Below the pieces are notes generated by a model that ran no database searches, was not told the origin of the DNA, and saw only the letters and a list, made by a program, of their open reading frames with translations. A DNA stretch of 64,000 nucleotides from Mycobacterium sp. (GTDB taxonomy: Bacteria; Actinomycetota; Actinomycetes; Mycobacteriales; Mycobacteriaceae), in the NCBI GenBank assembly GCA_025965895.1, contig JAOPWC010000099.1:62001-126000 (forward strand), in the 5' to 3' direction. The translations under genes and the position numbers were made by a program. Shown here in pieces: positions 38,930 to 48,445 of the stretch (the stretch's first letter is position 1; each line of letters starts with the position of its first letter).

Positions 38930-41470
38930 TTGACTGCTCATGATCTGCCGCGCGATCTGCGCCGCGCGCTGACCGGTGTGGCGCGCGTTCCGCGCCTGCT
39001 GGTCGCTTCGGACTATGACGGCACGATCGCCCCGATCGTCGACCGTCCCGACGACGCATACCCGCTGACGGAGTCGACGAGCGCGTTGCGGGCGCTGGCC
39101 GGTCTTCCGTCCACCACGGCGGCGCTGATATCGGGGCGGGCGCTGCGTGACCTGGCTACCTTGTCGCGGATGCCCGCCGAGGTACACCTGGTGGGCAGCC
39201 ACGGCTCGGAGTTCGACGCGGGGTTCGTGCATGCCATCGACGATGCCGCGCGAGATCAACTCAGGTCGATCCGCGACGCGCTCGCGGGTATCGCCGCGGA
39301 GCATCCAGGGGTGTCGATCGAGACCAAGCCCGCCAGCGTCGCGCTGCACGTGCGCAACGCCGCGTCGGGCGACGCCGAACAGGCCCTTGAGAAGGCGAGG
39401 GCGGCGGCCGAGTCATGGGACGCACAGCTCACCGAGGGCAAGTCGGTGCTGGAGTTCGCGGTGATCTCCACCGACAAGGGTCAGGCGCTGGACATCCTGC
39501 GTCACCAGGAGGGCGCCTCGGCCGCGGTGTTCATCGGCGACGACGTGACCGACGAGAAGGCGTTCCGTCGGCTGCACGGACCCGATATCGGCATCAAGGT
39601 CGGCCCCGGCGACACCCTGGCCGGATACCGGGTGGAGACACCCCATGATGTGGGAGCGGCGCTGGCGTTTCTGCTCGAGGAGCGCCGCACCTGGCTGCTC
39701 GGCGGCCATGCGACGCCGATCGAACGGCTCACCATGCTGTCCAACGCGCGGACCGTCGCGCTGCTGACCCCGGACGGCGACGTGCTGTGGATGTGCCATC
39801 CACAGGCCGATTCCGCTGCGGTGTTCTCCCGGCTGGTCGGCGGTGAGGAGGCCGGCCACTTCACGATCGGGCCGCGGCGCGAAGGGCTGCCGCTGAGCCA
39901 GCGTTATGTCGACGGGACGATGACCGTCGAGACCCGGTGGGCCAGCCTGCTGGTGACCGACTACCTGTCCCACGACGTCGGACCAGGGCGCACCGATCTG
40001 ATCCGTGTGGTGACCGGCCAGGCCCAGGCAGTGGTGTGCTTTGCGCCGCGGCCCGAATTCGCCCAGACCCCAGTGCATCTGGAGGTGACCGACGAAGGAC
40101 TGCGGGTGTACGCCACCAATGACCCGATGGTGCTGCGCGCTCCTGGGGTGCGGTGGGACATCGTCACCGACGGAACCCAGGACACCGCCTATGCGGTAGT
40201 TGACCCCTCCAACGGCCCGGTGATATTCGAGCTGCGCTGTGGCACTGAAGATCTCAGTGAGAGCCCGGTTGATGAGGCGTCCCGGCGCCGGCGCGCCGAG
40301 AGCTATTGGCGGGACTGGGTGAACACGCTGACGCTGCCGTCGCTGAAGCCGGCGTTGATGAAGCGGTCGGCACTGACGCTGCGGGGGCTCGTGCAGGCCG
40401 ACTCGGGCAGCATCATGGCGGCGGGCACCACATCGCTTCCGGAGGAGATCGGCGGGGTTCGCAACTGGGACTACCGCTACTGCTGGATCCGCGACGCGGC
40501 GATGACCGCGTCGGCGCTGGTGTCGCTGGGGTCCACCGGCGAGGCCGAGGGTTATCTCGAATGGCTGCACCGCGTCATAGAGCACATGCACGGCCCGGAA
40601 CGGCTGCACCCGCTCTACACCCTGTCGGGTGCGCCGCTGGGACCGGAGGCGGTGATCGATTCGCTGCCCGGCTACGCCGGTTCGCGTCCCGTCCGGGTCG
40701 GTAACGCCGCGAACGCACAGGTCCAACTGGACGTGTTCGGACCTGTGGTGCAGTTGATCTGGGACCTGTCCCACAGTCGGACGCGGCGTGGGGTGGCCGC
40801 ACCCCTCACCGACGCCGACTGGAACCTGCTCAGCGAAATGGTCCACGCGGTCGAAGCCCGGTGGGTGGAACCCGACCACGGCATCTGGGAGATCCGCGGC
40901 AATCCCCGCCACCACGTGTACTCCAAAGTGATGTGCTGGCTGACGGTGGACCGCGCGCTCAAGCTGGCCGACGAGTTCGGCCGGGAGGCGCCACCGGGCT
41001 GGTCGACGCTTCGCGACGTGATCTTCGAACAGGTCCGGGAACGGGGCTGGAACGACGAAGTGCGATCCTACACCGCCGCGTACGACGGGACCGACCTCGA
41101 CGCGGCCACACTGCATATCGGGCTGTCCGGCCTGATCGACCCGTCGGATCCGCGGTTTCTTGCCACGGTTGTCGCCACCGAAGCCGAACTACGCAGCGGT
41201 GCAACGGTTTACCGTTACCACCGCGACGACGGGTTGCCAGGCAGCGAGGGCGGCTTTCACCTGTGCGCGGCATGGCTGGTGGAGGCGTACCTGCTGACGG
41301 GGCAGCGCTCGCAAGCCGAGGCGTTGTTCGACCAGCTCGTCACGGCCGCGGGCCCGACCGGGCTGTTGTCGGAGGAGTTCGATCCTGTCGCCGAGCGAGC
41401 ACTCGGCAACCATCCGCAGGCCTACAGCCACATCGGGCTACTGCGCTGCGCCGCTCTGCTCGACGCGTGA
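38930..41470 (+). CDS. Trehalose-6-phosphate phosphatase fused to a GH15 glucoamylase/trehalase-type domain
   Basis: An 846-residue two-domain enzyme. The N-terminal HAD domain (about 1-245) has DYDGTIAPI (Asp28, Asp30) and GDDVTDEKAF, the OtsB phosphatase motifs. The C-terminal part (about 260-846) is glycoside hydrolase family 15: NWDYRYCWIRDAAM, the acid region HGIWEIRG and the base region GLLSEEFDP. The fused reactions could convert trehalose-6-P to trehalose and then glucose, but GH15 specificity is not readable here. Start: TTG 38930 with GAGG five bases upstream; no in-frame ATG or GTG fits better. It lies 41 bp after kstR. Confidence 0.85.
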   Translation: MTAHDLPRDLRRALTGVARVPRLLVASDYDGTIAPIVDRPDDAYPLTESTSALRALAGLPSTTAALISGRALRDLATLSRMPAEVHLVGSHGSEFDAGFVHAIDDAARDQLRSIRDALAGIAAEHPGVSIETKPASVALHVRNAASGDAEQALEKARAAAESWDAQLTEGKSVLEFAVISTDKGQALDILRHQEGASAAVFIGDDVTDEKAFRRLHGPDIGIKVGPGDTLAGYRVETPHDVGAALAFLLEERRTWLLGGHATPIERLTMLSNARTVALLTPDGDVLWMCHPQADSAAVFSRLVGGEEAGHFTIGPRREGLPLSQRYVDGTMTVETRWASLLVTDYLSHDVGPGRTDLIRVVTGQAQAVVCFAPRPEFAQTPVHLEVTDEGLRVYATNDPMVLRAPGVRWDIVTDGTQDTAYAVVDPSNGPVIFELRCGTEDLSESPVDEASRRRRAESYWRDWVNTLTLPSLKPALMKRSALTLRGLVQADSGSIMAAGTTSLPEEIGGVRNWDYRYCWIRDAAMTASALVSLGSTGEAEGYLEWLHRVIEHMHGPERLHPLYTLSGAPLGPEAVIDSLPGYAGSRPVRVGNAANAQVQLDVFGPVVQLIWDLSHSRTRRGVAAPLTDADWNLLSEMVHAVEARWVEPDHGIWEIRGNPRHHVYSKVMCWLTVDRALKLADEFGREAPPGWSTLRDVIFEQVRERGWNDEVRSYTAAYDGTDLDAATLHIGLSGLIDPSDPRFLATVVATEAELRSGATVYRYHRDDGLPGSEGGFHLCAAWLVEAYLLTGQRSQAEALFDQLVTAAGPTGLLSEEFDPVAERALGNHPQAYSHIGLLRCAALLDA

Positions 41471-42565
41471 TTATCCGGGCGCCCCGGCGGTGCGGCCGCG
41501 GGTCAATTCCGTCTGCAGCACCTCGTCAACCGGGAGGCCGGACCTTGGCGGGGTGTGGACCAGCTTCCCCGCCAGCCGGCCCTTCTCCAGGCTCGGTTGG
41601 GCGACGGTGGTCAGCCCCCTCATCAACGCGTCGGGCACCCCGTCGAAGCCGGTGACGGTCATCTGCCCCGGCACGTAGATGCCACGGGCGCGCAGATAAT
41701 CCATCGCCGACAGCGCGAGCACGTCGGCCGTGCACATGAGCGCGGTGATCCGCGGGTTGGCGTCTAATGCGACCGCGGCGGCTGCGCCGCCCGAAGTCGG
41801 CTGGTGCTCATAGCTCTCCACGATCGTCAGCGAGTCCGGGTCAAAGGCGGCGGCGGCCATTGCGTCGCGGACACCGCCCACTCGTTCCCGCTGAACATGG
41901 AAATGCGCGGACCGCAGCCGCTCCTGGCTCGCCACGGCGACCGAGCCCTCGATGCGGTCGCGCCCCAACCGCATCGTGAGCAGACCGATCTGCTGATGCC
42001 CAAGCCCGAGAACATAATCGGCCAGTCCGCGCATCGCGGCGCGGTCGTCGATGCACACGCCGGAGGTGCCCGGCACGTCCTTGGGCTGATCGACGATCAC
42101 CACCGGCAGGTTCCGCTGCAGGGCCACGTGAAGGTACGGGTCGTCGTCGGCTACCGAGTAGATGACGAAACCGTCGACCCCTGCGGAGAGCACCGCGCTG
42201 GACCCTTCGGCCACGCTGCGGCCGGGACCGACGGCCACCAGGAGCAGTCCCTGACCGACCTCCTCACAGGATTCGGCAAGGCCGGCAACAAAATTCACGG
42301 CCGCCGGATCGCTGAACGAATAGTTCAGCGGCTCAGTGAGCACCAGCCCTACCGCGCCGGCCTTACGGGTGCGCAGTGACCGGGCAACCGGGTCGGGGCC
42401 GGCGTAGCCGAGCCGCTTCGCGGTGGCGAGCACCCGCTCACGCAGATCGGCCGAAAGCTGATCCGGCCGGTTGTATGCATTGGAGACGGTCGTCCGAGAC
42501 ACCTTCAGCTCGGCGGCCAGCGAAGCCAGGGTTGCTCGCCGCCTCGGCGTGGAACTCCTGGACAT
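41471..42565 (-). CDS. LacI-family transcriptional regulator (Rv3575c type)
   Basis: A 364-residue LacI/GalR repressor. The N-terminal HTH and hinge read LASLAAELKVSRTTVSNAYN to RSLRTRKAGAVGLV. The periplasmic-binding-protein-like domain contains DGFVIYSVADDDPYL, VIVDQPKDVPGTSGVCIDD and TVTGFDGVPDALMRG. Its 3' end touches the stop of the OtsB-GH15 gene with no gap (convergent). Natural targets may be that sugar gene or the divergent ABC importer; a palindrome lies at 42678-42690. Confidence 0.9.
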   Translation of the reverse strand: MSRSSTPRRRATLASLAAELKVSRTTVSNAYNRPDQLSADLRERVLATAKRLGYAGPDPVARSLRTRKAGAVGLVLTEPLNYSFSDPAAVNFVAGLAESCEEVGQGLLLVAVGPGRSVAEGSSAVLSAGVDGFVIYSVADDDPYLHVALQRNLPVVIVDQPKDVPGTSGVCIDDRAAMRGLADYVLGLGHQQIGLLTMRLGRDRIEGSVAVASQERLRSAHFHVQRERVGGVRDAMAAAAFDPDSLTIVESYEHQPTSGGAAAAVALDANPRITALMCTADVLALSAMDYLRARGIYVPGQMTVTGFDGVPDALMRGLTTVAQPSLEKGRLAGKLVHTPPRSGLPVDEVLQTELTRGRTAGAPG

Positions 42566-42677
42566 GCTCCCTGACGTTAGCGCATCGACTCACGACAACG
42601 GGTTGGCCGGCCGCGGCCGCGGGCTCAGGCCGCGCGCCTTGGCGTGCGCGTTCTGTCGGCAGTGGGCTATCGTAATC

Positions 42678-42690
42678 GGGAACGGTTCCC
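42678..42690. promoter_or_regulatory. Perfect palindrome upstream of the metal ABC importer
   Basis: GGGAAC-G-GTTCCC is a perfect 6-1-6 palindrome, 31 bp upstream of the substrate-binding-protein GTG. Its odd-length form, with TG/AA/TT/CA positions, resembles Fur-family (Zur) boxes; a LacI-type operator is the alternative, since a LacI gene is divergent. Confidence 0.6.
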
Positions 42691-42721
42691 ATTTTCGCTT
42701 ACCCGCCGGAGGTATCGTCCA

Positions 42722-43675
42722 GTGACTATCCGTGGCCGCATCCGGATCGGCGTCCTGGTCATCTCGGCCCTGACAACCGCGACCGTGACGCTGGCCGCCT
42801 GCGGTTCGAATTCGTCCAACGGGCCGTCGACGACCACGGCCGGGTCAACGCCCGGCGCCGCCGCGTCAGGTCCGATCGCGGTCGTTGCGAGCACGAATGT
42901 CTGGGGAGACATCACCAAACAGATCGGCGGCGACCGGGTGAACGTCACGTCGATCCTCTCCGACCCGAACGCCGATCCACACCAGTATGAATCCGACGCG
43001 AAAACCGGCGCTGCAGTGAGCAAGTCCCAATTCGTCATCGAAAACGGTCTGGGCTACGACGATTTCATCGACAAGTTGCTCGCCGCGTCGCCGAATCCCA
43101 ACCGCACGACGCGCAATGCCGCTGATGTCCTGCAGATCTCGGGCCAGGACGCCAATCCGCACATCTGGTACGACATCGCCAAAGTCCCTGCCGTCGCGAC
43201 AGCGATCGCCGACCAACTCGGAAAGCTCGACCCTGCCGACGCCGCCACATTCACTGCCAACGCAAAGACATTCACCGACAGCCTGGCACCGATCACGGCC
43301 GCGACAAACAACATCAAGTCCAAGTATCCGGGCGCTCCGGTCGGCTACACCGAACGGGTGCCGGGCTATCTCGTCGAAGCGGCCGGGCTGAAGCTGGCGA
43401 CACCGGAGTCCTTCGCCCAGTCCATCGAGGATGGCAACGACCCCAGTGTGGCCGATAACCAGGCCATTGATGCCGCGATCACGGGGAAGGCAATCAAAGT
43501 GCTGCTCTACAACGGTCAGGTCACCAGCCCGGCGACCGAGAGGGTCAAGCAGTTGGCCCAGACCAACGGGGTGCCTGTCGTCGGGGTGACCGAGACGCTG
43601 CCCCCGTCGGACAAGAACTTCCAGGCCTGGCAACTGCGCCAGATCAACGAGATCACCACCGCGCTCGGAGGCTAG
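42722..43675 (+). CDS. Zinc/manganese-type ABC transporter substrate-binding lipoprotein
   Basis: A 317-residue cluster-9 (ZnuA/TroA/AztC-like) metal-binding protein. Signal and lipobox: about 30 residues ending TLAACGS, with Cys as the lipidation site, followed by a Ser/Thr/Gly-rich linker. Metal-binding His residues are seen in NADPHQYE and NPHIWYD. The rest has the rigid-helix two-lobe pattern. Start: GTG 42722 with GGAGG upstream; the longer upstream frame includes the palindrome region. It is the first gene of a three-gene importer operon. Confidence 0.88.
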   Translation: MTIRGRIRIGVLVISALTTATVTLAACGSNSSNGPSTTTAGSTPGAAASGPIAVVASTNVWGDITKQIGGDRVNVTSILSDPNADPHQYESDAKTGAAVSKSQFVIENGLGYDDFIDKLLAASPNPNRTTRNAADVLQISGQDANPHIWYDIAKVPAVATAIADQLGKLDPADAATFTANAKTFTDSLAPITAATNNIKSKYPGAPVGYTERVPGYLVEAAGLKLATPESFAQSIEDGNDPSVADNQAIDAAITGKAIKVLLYNGQVTSPATERVKQLAQTNGVPVVGVTETLPPSDKNFQAWQLRQINEITTALGG

Positions 43676-44530
43676 ATGATGGGCGAATCGATGTCGTCAG
43701 CCGGGCCGACGGTTCGACTCCGAAAAGCCAGCCTGGCGTTCGGCGGTCACGCCTTGTGGCAGAACCTCGACCTGACCGTGGCCCCGGGCGAGTTGGTCGC
43801 TGTGCTGGGTCCCAACGGGAGCGGGAAGACCTCATTGGTCAAGGTGCTTCTCGGACTGACGCCGCTGTCGTCCGGATCGGTGGAGGTGTGCGGGGCGCCT
43901 CCCAAGCGCGGCAGCAACGTCATCGGCTACATCCCACAGCAGAAGGCGTTCGAGCGCGATCTCCCGATCCGCGGCATCGACCTGGTTCGCCTCGGCCTCG
44001 ACGGCCACCGGTGGGGCCTCGCGCTGCCGAACCCGCGGCGGCAGCGACTGGTCGACGATGTGATCGCCTCCGTCGGCGCCACCGAATTCGCGCAGGCTCC
44101 GATCGGGCAGTTGTCCGGCGGCGAACAGCAACGGCTGCGTATCGCCCAGGCCCTGCTGGGTGACCCCAAGCTCCTGCTGTGCGACGAGGCGCTGCTGTCG
44201 CTGGACATCAAACACCAACGTGATGTCGTCGGGCTCATCGACAGCCGACGGCGGGCCTCCAACATCTCGGTGCTGTTCGTCACTCACGAGATCAACCCGA
44301 TCCTGCCCGTTGTGGACCGTGCCGTGTACGTCGTCGGGACCCGATGGGCGATCGGGACACCCGACGAGGTGTTCACCAGCGCGACGCTGTCCGAGCTTTA
44401 TCAGACGGATGTCGAGGTGCTCCGCGTCCGCGGTCGTATCGTCGTGGTGGGTGTTCCGGACAGTCCGCACGCCGAGGTGGGCAGCGCGGACTACCACCAT
44501 TTGCACGGTGACAACGCGGTCGCGCGATGA
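43676..44530 (+). CDS. Metal ABC transporter ATPase
   Basis: A 284-residue ABC ATPase. Walker A is GPNGSGKTS, the signature is LSGGEQQRLRIAQAL, Walker B is LLLCDEALLSLD and the switch His is in FVTHEINPI. Start: ATG 43676, directly after the binding-protein stop and five bases after GGAGG; the next codon is also ATG. The Walker B has DEAL rather than DEPT, a small deviation seen in some cluster-9 ATPases. It pairs with the downstream permease. Confidence 0.9.
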   Translation: MMGESMSSAGPTVRLRKASLAFGGHALWQNLDLTVAPGELVAVLGPNGSGKTSLVKVLLGLTPLSSGSVEVCGAPPKRGSNVIGYIPQQKAFERDLPIRGIDLVRLGLDGHRWGLALPNPRRQRLVDDVIASVGATEFAQAPIGQLSGGEQQRLRIAQALLGDPKLLLCDEALLSLDIKHQRDVVGLIDSRRRASNISVLFVTHEINPILPVVDRAVYVVGTRWAIGTPDEVFTSATLSELYQTDVEVLRVRGRIVVVGVPDSPHAEVGSADYHHLHGDNAVAR

Positions 44531-45429
44531 CGTTGTCGGGTTACCTTTCGGAGACGTTCGTTCAGCACGCGCTGATCGCGGCCACCTTGGTGGCGATTAC
44601 TGCTGGGCTGATCGGACCGCTCGTCATCGTGCGCGACCTCGCGTTCGCCGTGCACGGGACCGCGGAACTGGCCTTCACCGGGGCGGCAGCCGGGCTGCTG
44701 GTGGCCGACGATCCTCTGCTCGGAGCGTTGCTGGGGTCGATCGTGGTAGCCACGGCGATGGGCCTGCTCGGGCACCGTCAGCGGGAACGCAACTCGGCGA
44801 TCGGCGTGATACTCGCGTTCGGACTCGGTGTCGGGGTGTATCTGCTGTCCCTCTACAAAGGCTTCGCCACCGCGGCGACGAATATCTTGTTCGGGCAGAT
44901 ATTCGGGGTGAGTCCGGGCCAGATCACGCTGCTCACCGGCATCGCGATCGGCGTCCTGGTCGCGATGGCGTTGCTGTACCGGCCGTTGCTGTTCGCCTCG
45001 GTCGACCCCGAGGTCGCCGAAGCCCGCGGTGTCCGGACCAGGCTGGTGGGTCTGCTGTTCGTGTACGTGCTCGCTTTCACGGTCACCGAGGCCGCGCAGA
45101 TCGTCGGGACGCTGCTGGTGCTGAGCCTCGCGATCACCCCGGCCGCGGCGGCCGGTCGGCTGAGTGCGCGCACACCGCTCGTCATCGCGATCTCGATCGC
45201 GTTCGCCCTGCTCGCCGCGGACGGCGGGCTGCTGCTCAGCCTGGTCCACCCGGACGTCAAAGCCAGCGTCTTCATCTCAACGATCAGCTTCGCGTTCTAC
45301 CTCATCGCGCGGGCCGCAGCCAGATTCGTCGTCCCCATTCTCGCGGCCCGGCATCGCACCCCAGGATCGCGTGACCTGCAGACGGCCGCCGACAACCCCG
45401 CAGATGCCGCTAACGCGCCTAAGACGTGA
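44527..45429 (+). CDS. Metal ABC transporter permease
   Basis: A 300-residue membrane protein of the ZnuB/TroC (ABC-3) family with about eight membrane helices. Family segments: VRDLAFAVHGTAELAFTGAA, IGVILAFGLGVGVYLL and GTLLVLSLAITPAAAAGRLS. The ATG overlaps the ATPase stop (ATGA). Metal specificity (zinc or manganese) cannot be told from sequence. The whole importer is an addition relative to the M. tuberculosis gene order. Confidence 0.9.
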   Translation: MTLSGYLSETFVQHALIAATLVAITAGLIGPLVIVRDLAFAVHGTAELAFTGAAAGLLVADDPLLGALLGSIVVATAMGLLGHRQRERNSAIGVILAFGLGVGVYLLSLYKGFATAATNILFGQIFGVSPGQITLLTGIAIGVLVAMALLYRPLLFASVDPEVAEARGVRTRLVGLLFVYVLAFTVTEAAQIVGTLLVLSLAITPAAAAGRLSARTPLVIAISIAFALLAADGGLLLSLVHPDVKASVFISTISFAFYLIARAAARFVVPILAARHRTPGSRDLQTAADNPADAANAPKT

Positions 45430-45440
45430 CACTGGTTGCC

Positions 45441-45446
45441 TAGGCT
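45441..45446 (+). promoter_or_regulatory. Leaderless -10 hexamer of pxpA
   Basis: TAGGCT fits TANNNT, seven bases before the GTG at 45454. Confidence 0.5.
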
Positions 45447-45453
45447 TGCCGTC

Positions 45454-46224
45454 GTGGCAGCTGTCGATCTCAACGCCGATCTGGGCGAGAGCTTCGCGGT
45501 CTGGCGCCTCGGCGACGACGAGGCGATGCTCGGCCTGGTCACCAGCGCCAACGTCGCCTGCGGATTCCACGCCGGGGATCCGGCGGGGCTGGCCCGCACC
45601 TGCCAGGCCGCGGCGAAGCGCGGCGTCAGGATCGGTGCGCAGGTCGGCTACCGCGACCTGGCCGGATTCGGCCGCCGCTACATCGACGTCGAGCCCGAGG
45701 ATCTGACCGCGGACGTGATCTACCAGATCGGCGCGTTGCGGGCGCTTGCGGTGGCAGCCGGCTCAACGGTCACCTACGTCAAACCCCACGGTGCGCTGTA
45801 CAACACGATCGTCACCGATAGCGGGCAGGCCCATGCGGTGGCCGGGGCGGTGCGGGCGGTCGACCCGTCGCTGCCGGTGCTCGGGCTCGCCGGATCGGCG
45901 TTCTTCGACCAAGCGGCGGACCTCGGGTTGCGCTGCGTCGCCGAGGCGTTCGCCGACCGCGCCTACCGGCCCGACGGTCAGCTGTTGTCGCGGCGCGAGC
46001 CGGGCGCGGTCCTCCACGACCCGGACGAGATCGCCGAACGCGTCGTGACGATGGTTCGCCGTGGTCAGGTGACCGCCGTCAACGGATCCGTCATCCCGAT
46101 CACCGTGGAATCGGTCTGCGTGCACGGTGATTCGCCCGGTGCCGTACGGATCGCCACCGCCGTGCGGCAACGATTGCTGGGTGACGGCGTCGAGCTCAAA
46201 TCGTTCACGTCGGGCCCGCCGTAG
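45454..46224 (+). CDS. pxpA: 5-Oxoprolinase subunit A (LamB/YcsF family)
   Basis: A 256-residue LamB/YcsF-family protein. The N-terminal [20 protein letters not shown] and [15 protein letters not shown] are diagnostic, as are [12 protein letters not shown] and the C-terminal [11 protein letters not shown]. With PxpB and PxpC it forms the ATP-dependent 5-oxoprolinase that recycles pyroglutamate. Partner genes are not in the window. Start: GTG 45454, preceded by a well-spaced -10 and no clear Shine-Dalgarno, so probably leaderless. Confidence 0.9.
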   Translation: MAAVDLNADLGESFAVWRLGDDEAMLGLVTSANVACGFHAGDPAGLARTCQAAAKRGVRIGAQVGYRDLAGFGRRYIDVEPEDLTADVIYQIGALRALAVAAGSTVTYVKPHGALYNTIVTDSGQAHAVAGAVRAVDPSLPVLGLAGSAFFDQAADLGLRCVAEAFADRAYRPDGQLLSRREPGAVLHDPDEIAERVVTMVRRGQVTAVNGSVIPITVESVCVHGDSPGAVRIATAVRQRLLGDGVELKSFTSGPP

Positions 46225-46227
46225 GGT
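46222..46227 (+). promoter_or_regulatory. Leaderless -10 hexamer of the MBL-fold gene
   Basis: TAGGGT fits TANNNT, exactly six bases before the ATG at 46234. It overlaps the pxpA stop codon. Confidence 0.5.
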
Positions 46228-46233
46228 TGCGGC

Positions 46234-47154
46234 ATGCGCGTCAAGCTGGGCCGTCCTTTCATGTCGGACTTCACCAATCGGTTCGATGTTCCCGCGGCCG
46301 AAGCCGGGGATCCGTTGACGATCACCTGGTTGGGCGTCGCCACGCTGCTGATCGACGACGGCAGCTCGGCGCTGATGACCGACGGCTTCTTCTCCCGCCC
46401 GAGTCTGCTGACCGTCGGCTTGCGCCGGGTCCAGCCGTCGTTGGAACGGATCATCGGCTGCCTGGAGCGCACCCGCGTCAACCACCTGGAGGCCGTGCTG
46501 CCGGTACACACCCACTACGACCATGCACTGGACTCCGCCGTCGTGGCGCGCCGAACCGGCGCCAGGCTGGTCGGCGGCGAGTCGGCCGCCAACATCGGCC
46601 GCGGCCACGACCTCCCCGAGGACCAGCTCGTCGTCGCGACGTCCGGCGAGACGGTCACCCTCGGCGCCTACGACGTGACGCTCATCGAGTCCAGACACAG
46701 CCCGCCGGACCGGTATCCCGGCGTGATCACAGAACCGGTGATCCCGCCGACCAAGGTGGCGGCCTACAGATGTGGTGAGGCCTGGTCGACGCTGGTGCAT
46801 CATCGGCCGACCGACCGGCGACTGCTGATCCAGGGCAGCGCCGGCTTCGTCCCCGGCGCGTTGGCGGGCCGGCGGGCCGACGTCGTGTACCTCGGTGTGG
46901 GTCAGCTGGGGCTGCAACCGGAGCAGTACATGGTCGACTACTGGACGGAGACGGTGCGCGCCGTCGGCGCCCGGCGCGTGGTGCTGATCCACTGGGACGA
47001 CTTCTTTCGCCCGCTGACCGAGCCGCTGCGCGCGCTGCCGTACGCGGCCGACGACCTCGACGTGACGGTACGGGTGCTCACCGGGCTCGCCGCGCAGGAC
47101 GACGTCGCGCTGCACCTGCCGACCGCCTGGCAACCAGAGAACCCTTGGCGGTGA
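46234..47154 (+). CDS. MBL-fold metallo-hydrolase (Rv3577 type)
   Basis: A 306-residue metallo-beta-lactamase-fold protein. The metal motif HxHxDH is present as VHTHYDHALD, and further candidate ligands lie in ESRHSPPDRY and VVLIHWDDFF. ITWLGVATLLIDDG is the first strand pair of the fold. Start: ATG 46234, apparently leaderless. M. tuberculosis Rv3577 has the same position upstream of arsB2. Substrate not evident. Confidence 0.85.
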   Translation: MRVKLGRPFMSDFTNRFDVPAAEAGDPLTITWLGVATLLIDDGSSALMTDGFFSRPSLLTVGLRRVQPSLERIIGCLERTRVNHLEAVLPVHTHYDHALDSAVVARRTGARLVGGESAANIGRGHDLPEDQLVVATSGETVTLGAYDVTLIESRHSPPDRYPGVITEPVIPPTKVAAYRCGEAWSTLVHHRPTDRRLLIQGSAGFVPGALAGRRADVVYLGVGQLGLQPEQYMVDYWTETVRAVGARRVVLIHWDDFFRPLTEPLRALPYAADDLDVTVRVLTGLAAQDDVALHLPTAWQPENPWR

Positions 47155-47200
47155 CGCCGGCAACGCCCGGGCCGGGTGGGTTGGTCTCCTGAGCGGGACG

Positions 47201-48442
47201 GTGGCGGAGGCATGCTCCGTTGTCCTGTTGCTGGCCGTGCTGGCGTGGGCGGTGATTCGCCCTTTCGGCTGGCCGGAAGCGCTGATCGCCGCCCCCGCGG
47301 CGGCGGTGGCGGTGGGGATCGGGGTGATCTCGCTCGACCACGCCGGAACCGAGCTGTCGAGATTGGCGCCGGTGGTCGGCTTTTTGGCGGCGGTGCTGGT
47401 GTTGGCCCAGCTGTGCGCCGACGAAGGGTTGTTCGATTGGTGCGGGGCGTGGATGGCCCGGGCTGCGGCGGGGCGCCCCGGGCGATTACTGATCGCGGTG
47501 TTCGTGGTGGCCTCGGTTGTCACAGCAGTGTTCAGCCTCGATGCCACCGTTGTGCTGTTGACACCGGTGGTGTTCGCGACAGCGGCCCGCCTCGGTGTGC
47601 GCGCCCGCCCGCATGTGTATGCCTGCACCCACCTGTCGAACACGGCCTCGTTGCTACTACCCGTGTCCAACCTGACGAACCTGCTGGCGTTCAGCGCCGT
47701 CGGGTTGAGTTTCATCCATTTCGCGGGGTTGATGGCGCTGCCCTGGCTGGCGGCGATCGCCGTCGAGTACCTCGTTTTCCGGCGTTACTTCGCCGCGGAT
47801 CTGTCCCCGGTGCCGGCCGGGCCGGCCACCGACCCGGTCGCGCCGCCGTGGTTTGCGATCGCCACCGTGGCCGCCACACTGGCCGGGTTCGTCGTCACCT
47901 CGGCGGCCGGGCTCAACCCGGCGTGGGCGGCCGCCGCGGGTGCCCTCGTGTTGTCACTGCGCGCCCTGGCGCGAAGGCGGACAACGCTCACCCGCATCGT
48001 GTCGGCGGGCGATCTGCCGTTCCTGGCGTTCGTGCTGGCATTGGCTGTCGTGGTGCGGGCGGTGATCGACAACGGGCTCGACGCCGCGCTGCGCGGATGG
48101 CTTCCGCACGGTAGCGGTCTGGCCGCGTTACTCGCGATCGCGGCCGTAGCGGCGGTACTCGCGAATGTCATCAACAATCTGCCTGCCGTGCTGGTGCTGT
48201 TGCCGCTCATCGCGTCGACGGGGCCGGCTGGCGTGCTCGCGGTGCTCATCGGAGTCAACATCGGCCCGAACCTGACCTACGCCGGGTCGCTCGCCACTCT
48301 GCTGTGGCGGCGGATCCTTCGTCAGCACCAGCACAATGCCGGCCTGGCCGAGTTCACGGTTCTCGGCCTGCTCACCGCGCCTGCCGCGCTGGCGGTCGCC
48401 GTGGTGGCATTGTGGGTATCGCTGCATGTGCTGGGAGGCTAG
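47201..48442 (+). CDS. arsB2: ArsB/NhaD-type permease (Rv3578, arsB2 type)
   Basis: A 413-residue integral membrane protein with about eleven helices, of the ion-transporter/ArsB superfamily. Segments VFSLDATVVLLTPVVFATAA and the repeated NxxPAV-type segment VINNLPAVLVLLPLI match the two inverted halves of arsenite/sodium permeases. No arsR, arsC or metal motif is near, so arsenite transport is by family resemblance only. Start: GTG 47201. It is closely followed by a universal stress protein gene. Confidence 0.85.
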   Translation: MAEACSVVLLLAVLAWAVIRPFGWPEALIAAPAAAVAVGIGVISLDHAGTELSRLAPVVGFLAAVLVLAQLCADEGLFDWCGAWMARAAAGRPGRLLIAVFVVASVVTAVFSLDATVVLLTPVVFATAARLGVRARPHVYACTHLSNTASLLLPVSNLTNLLAFSAVGLSFIHFAGLMALPWLAAIAVEYLVFRRYFAADLSPVPAGPATDPVAPPWFAIATVAATLAGFVVTSAAGLNPAWAAAAGALVLSLRALARRRTTLTRIVSAGDLPFLAFVLALAVVVRAVIDNGLDAALRGWLPHGSGLAALLAIAAVAAVLANVINNLPAVLVLLPLIASTGPAGVLAVLIGVNIGPNLTYAGSLATLLWRRILRQHQHNAGLAEFTVLGLLTAPAALAVAVVALWVSLHVLGG

Positions 48443-48445
48443 CCC

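Noticed and set aside
39413..41116. 567-codon minus-strand open frame
   Set aside because: Antisense to the OtsB-GH15 gene, whose two active sites are intact on plus.
45763..47715. 650-codon minus-strand open frame
   Set aside because: Antisense to pxpA, the MBL-fold gene and arsB2, all of which have clear family motifs on plus.
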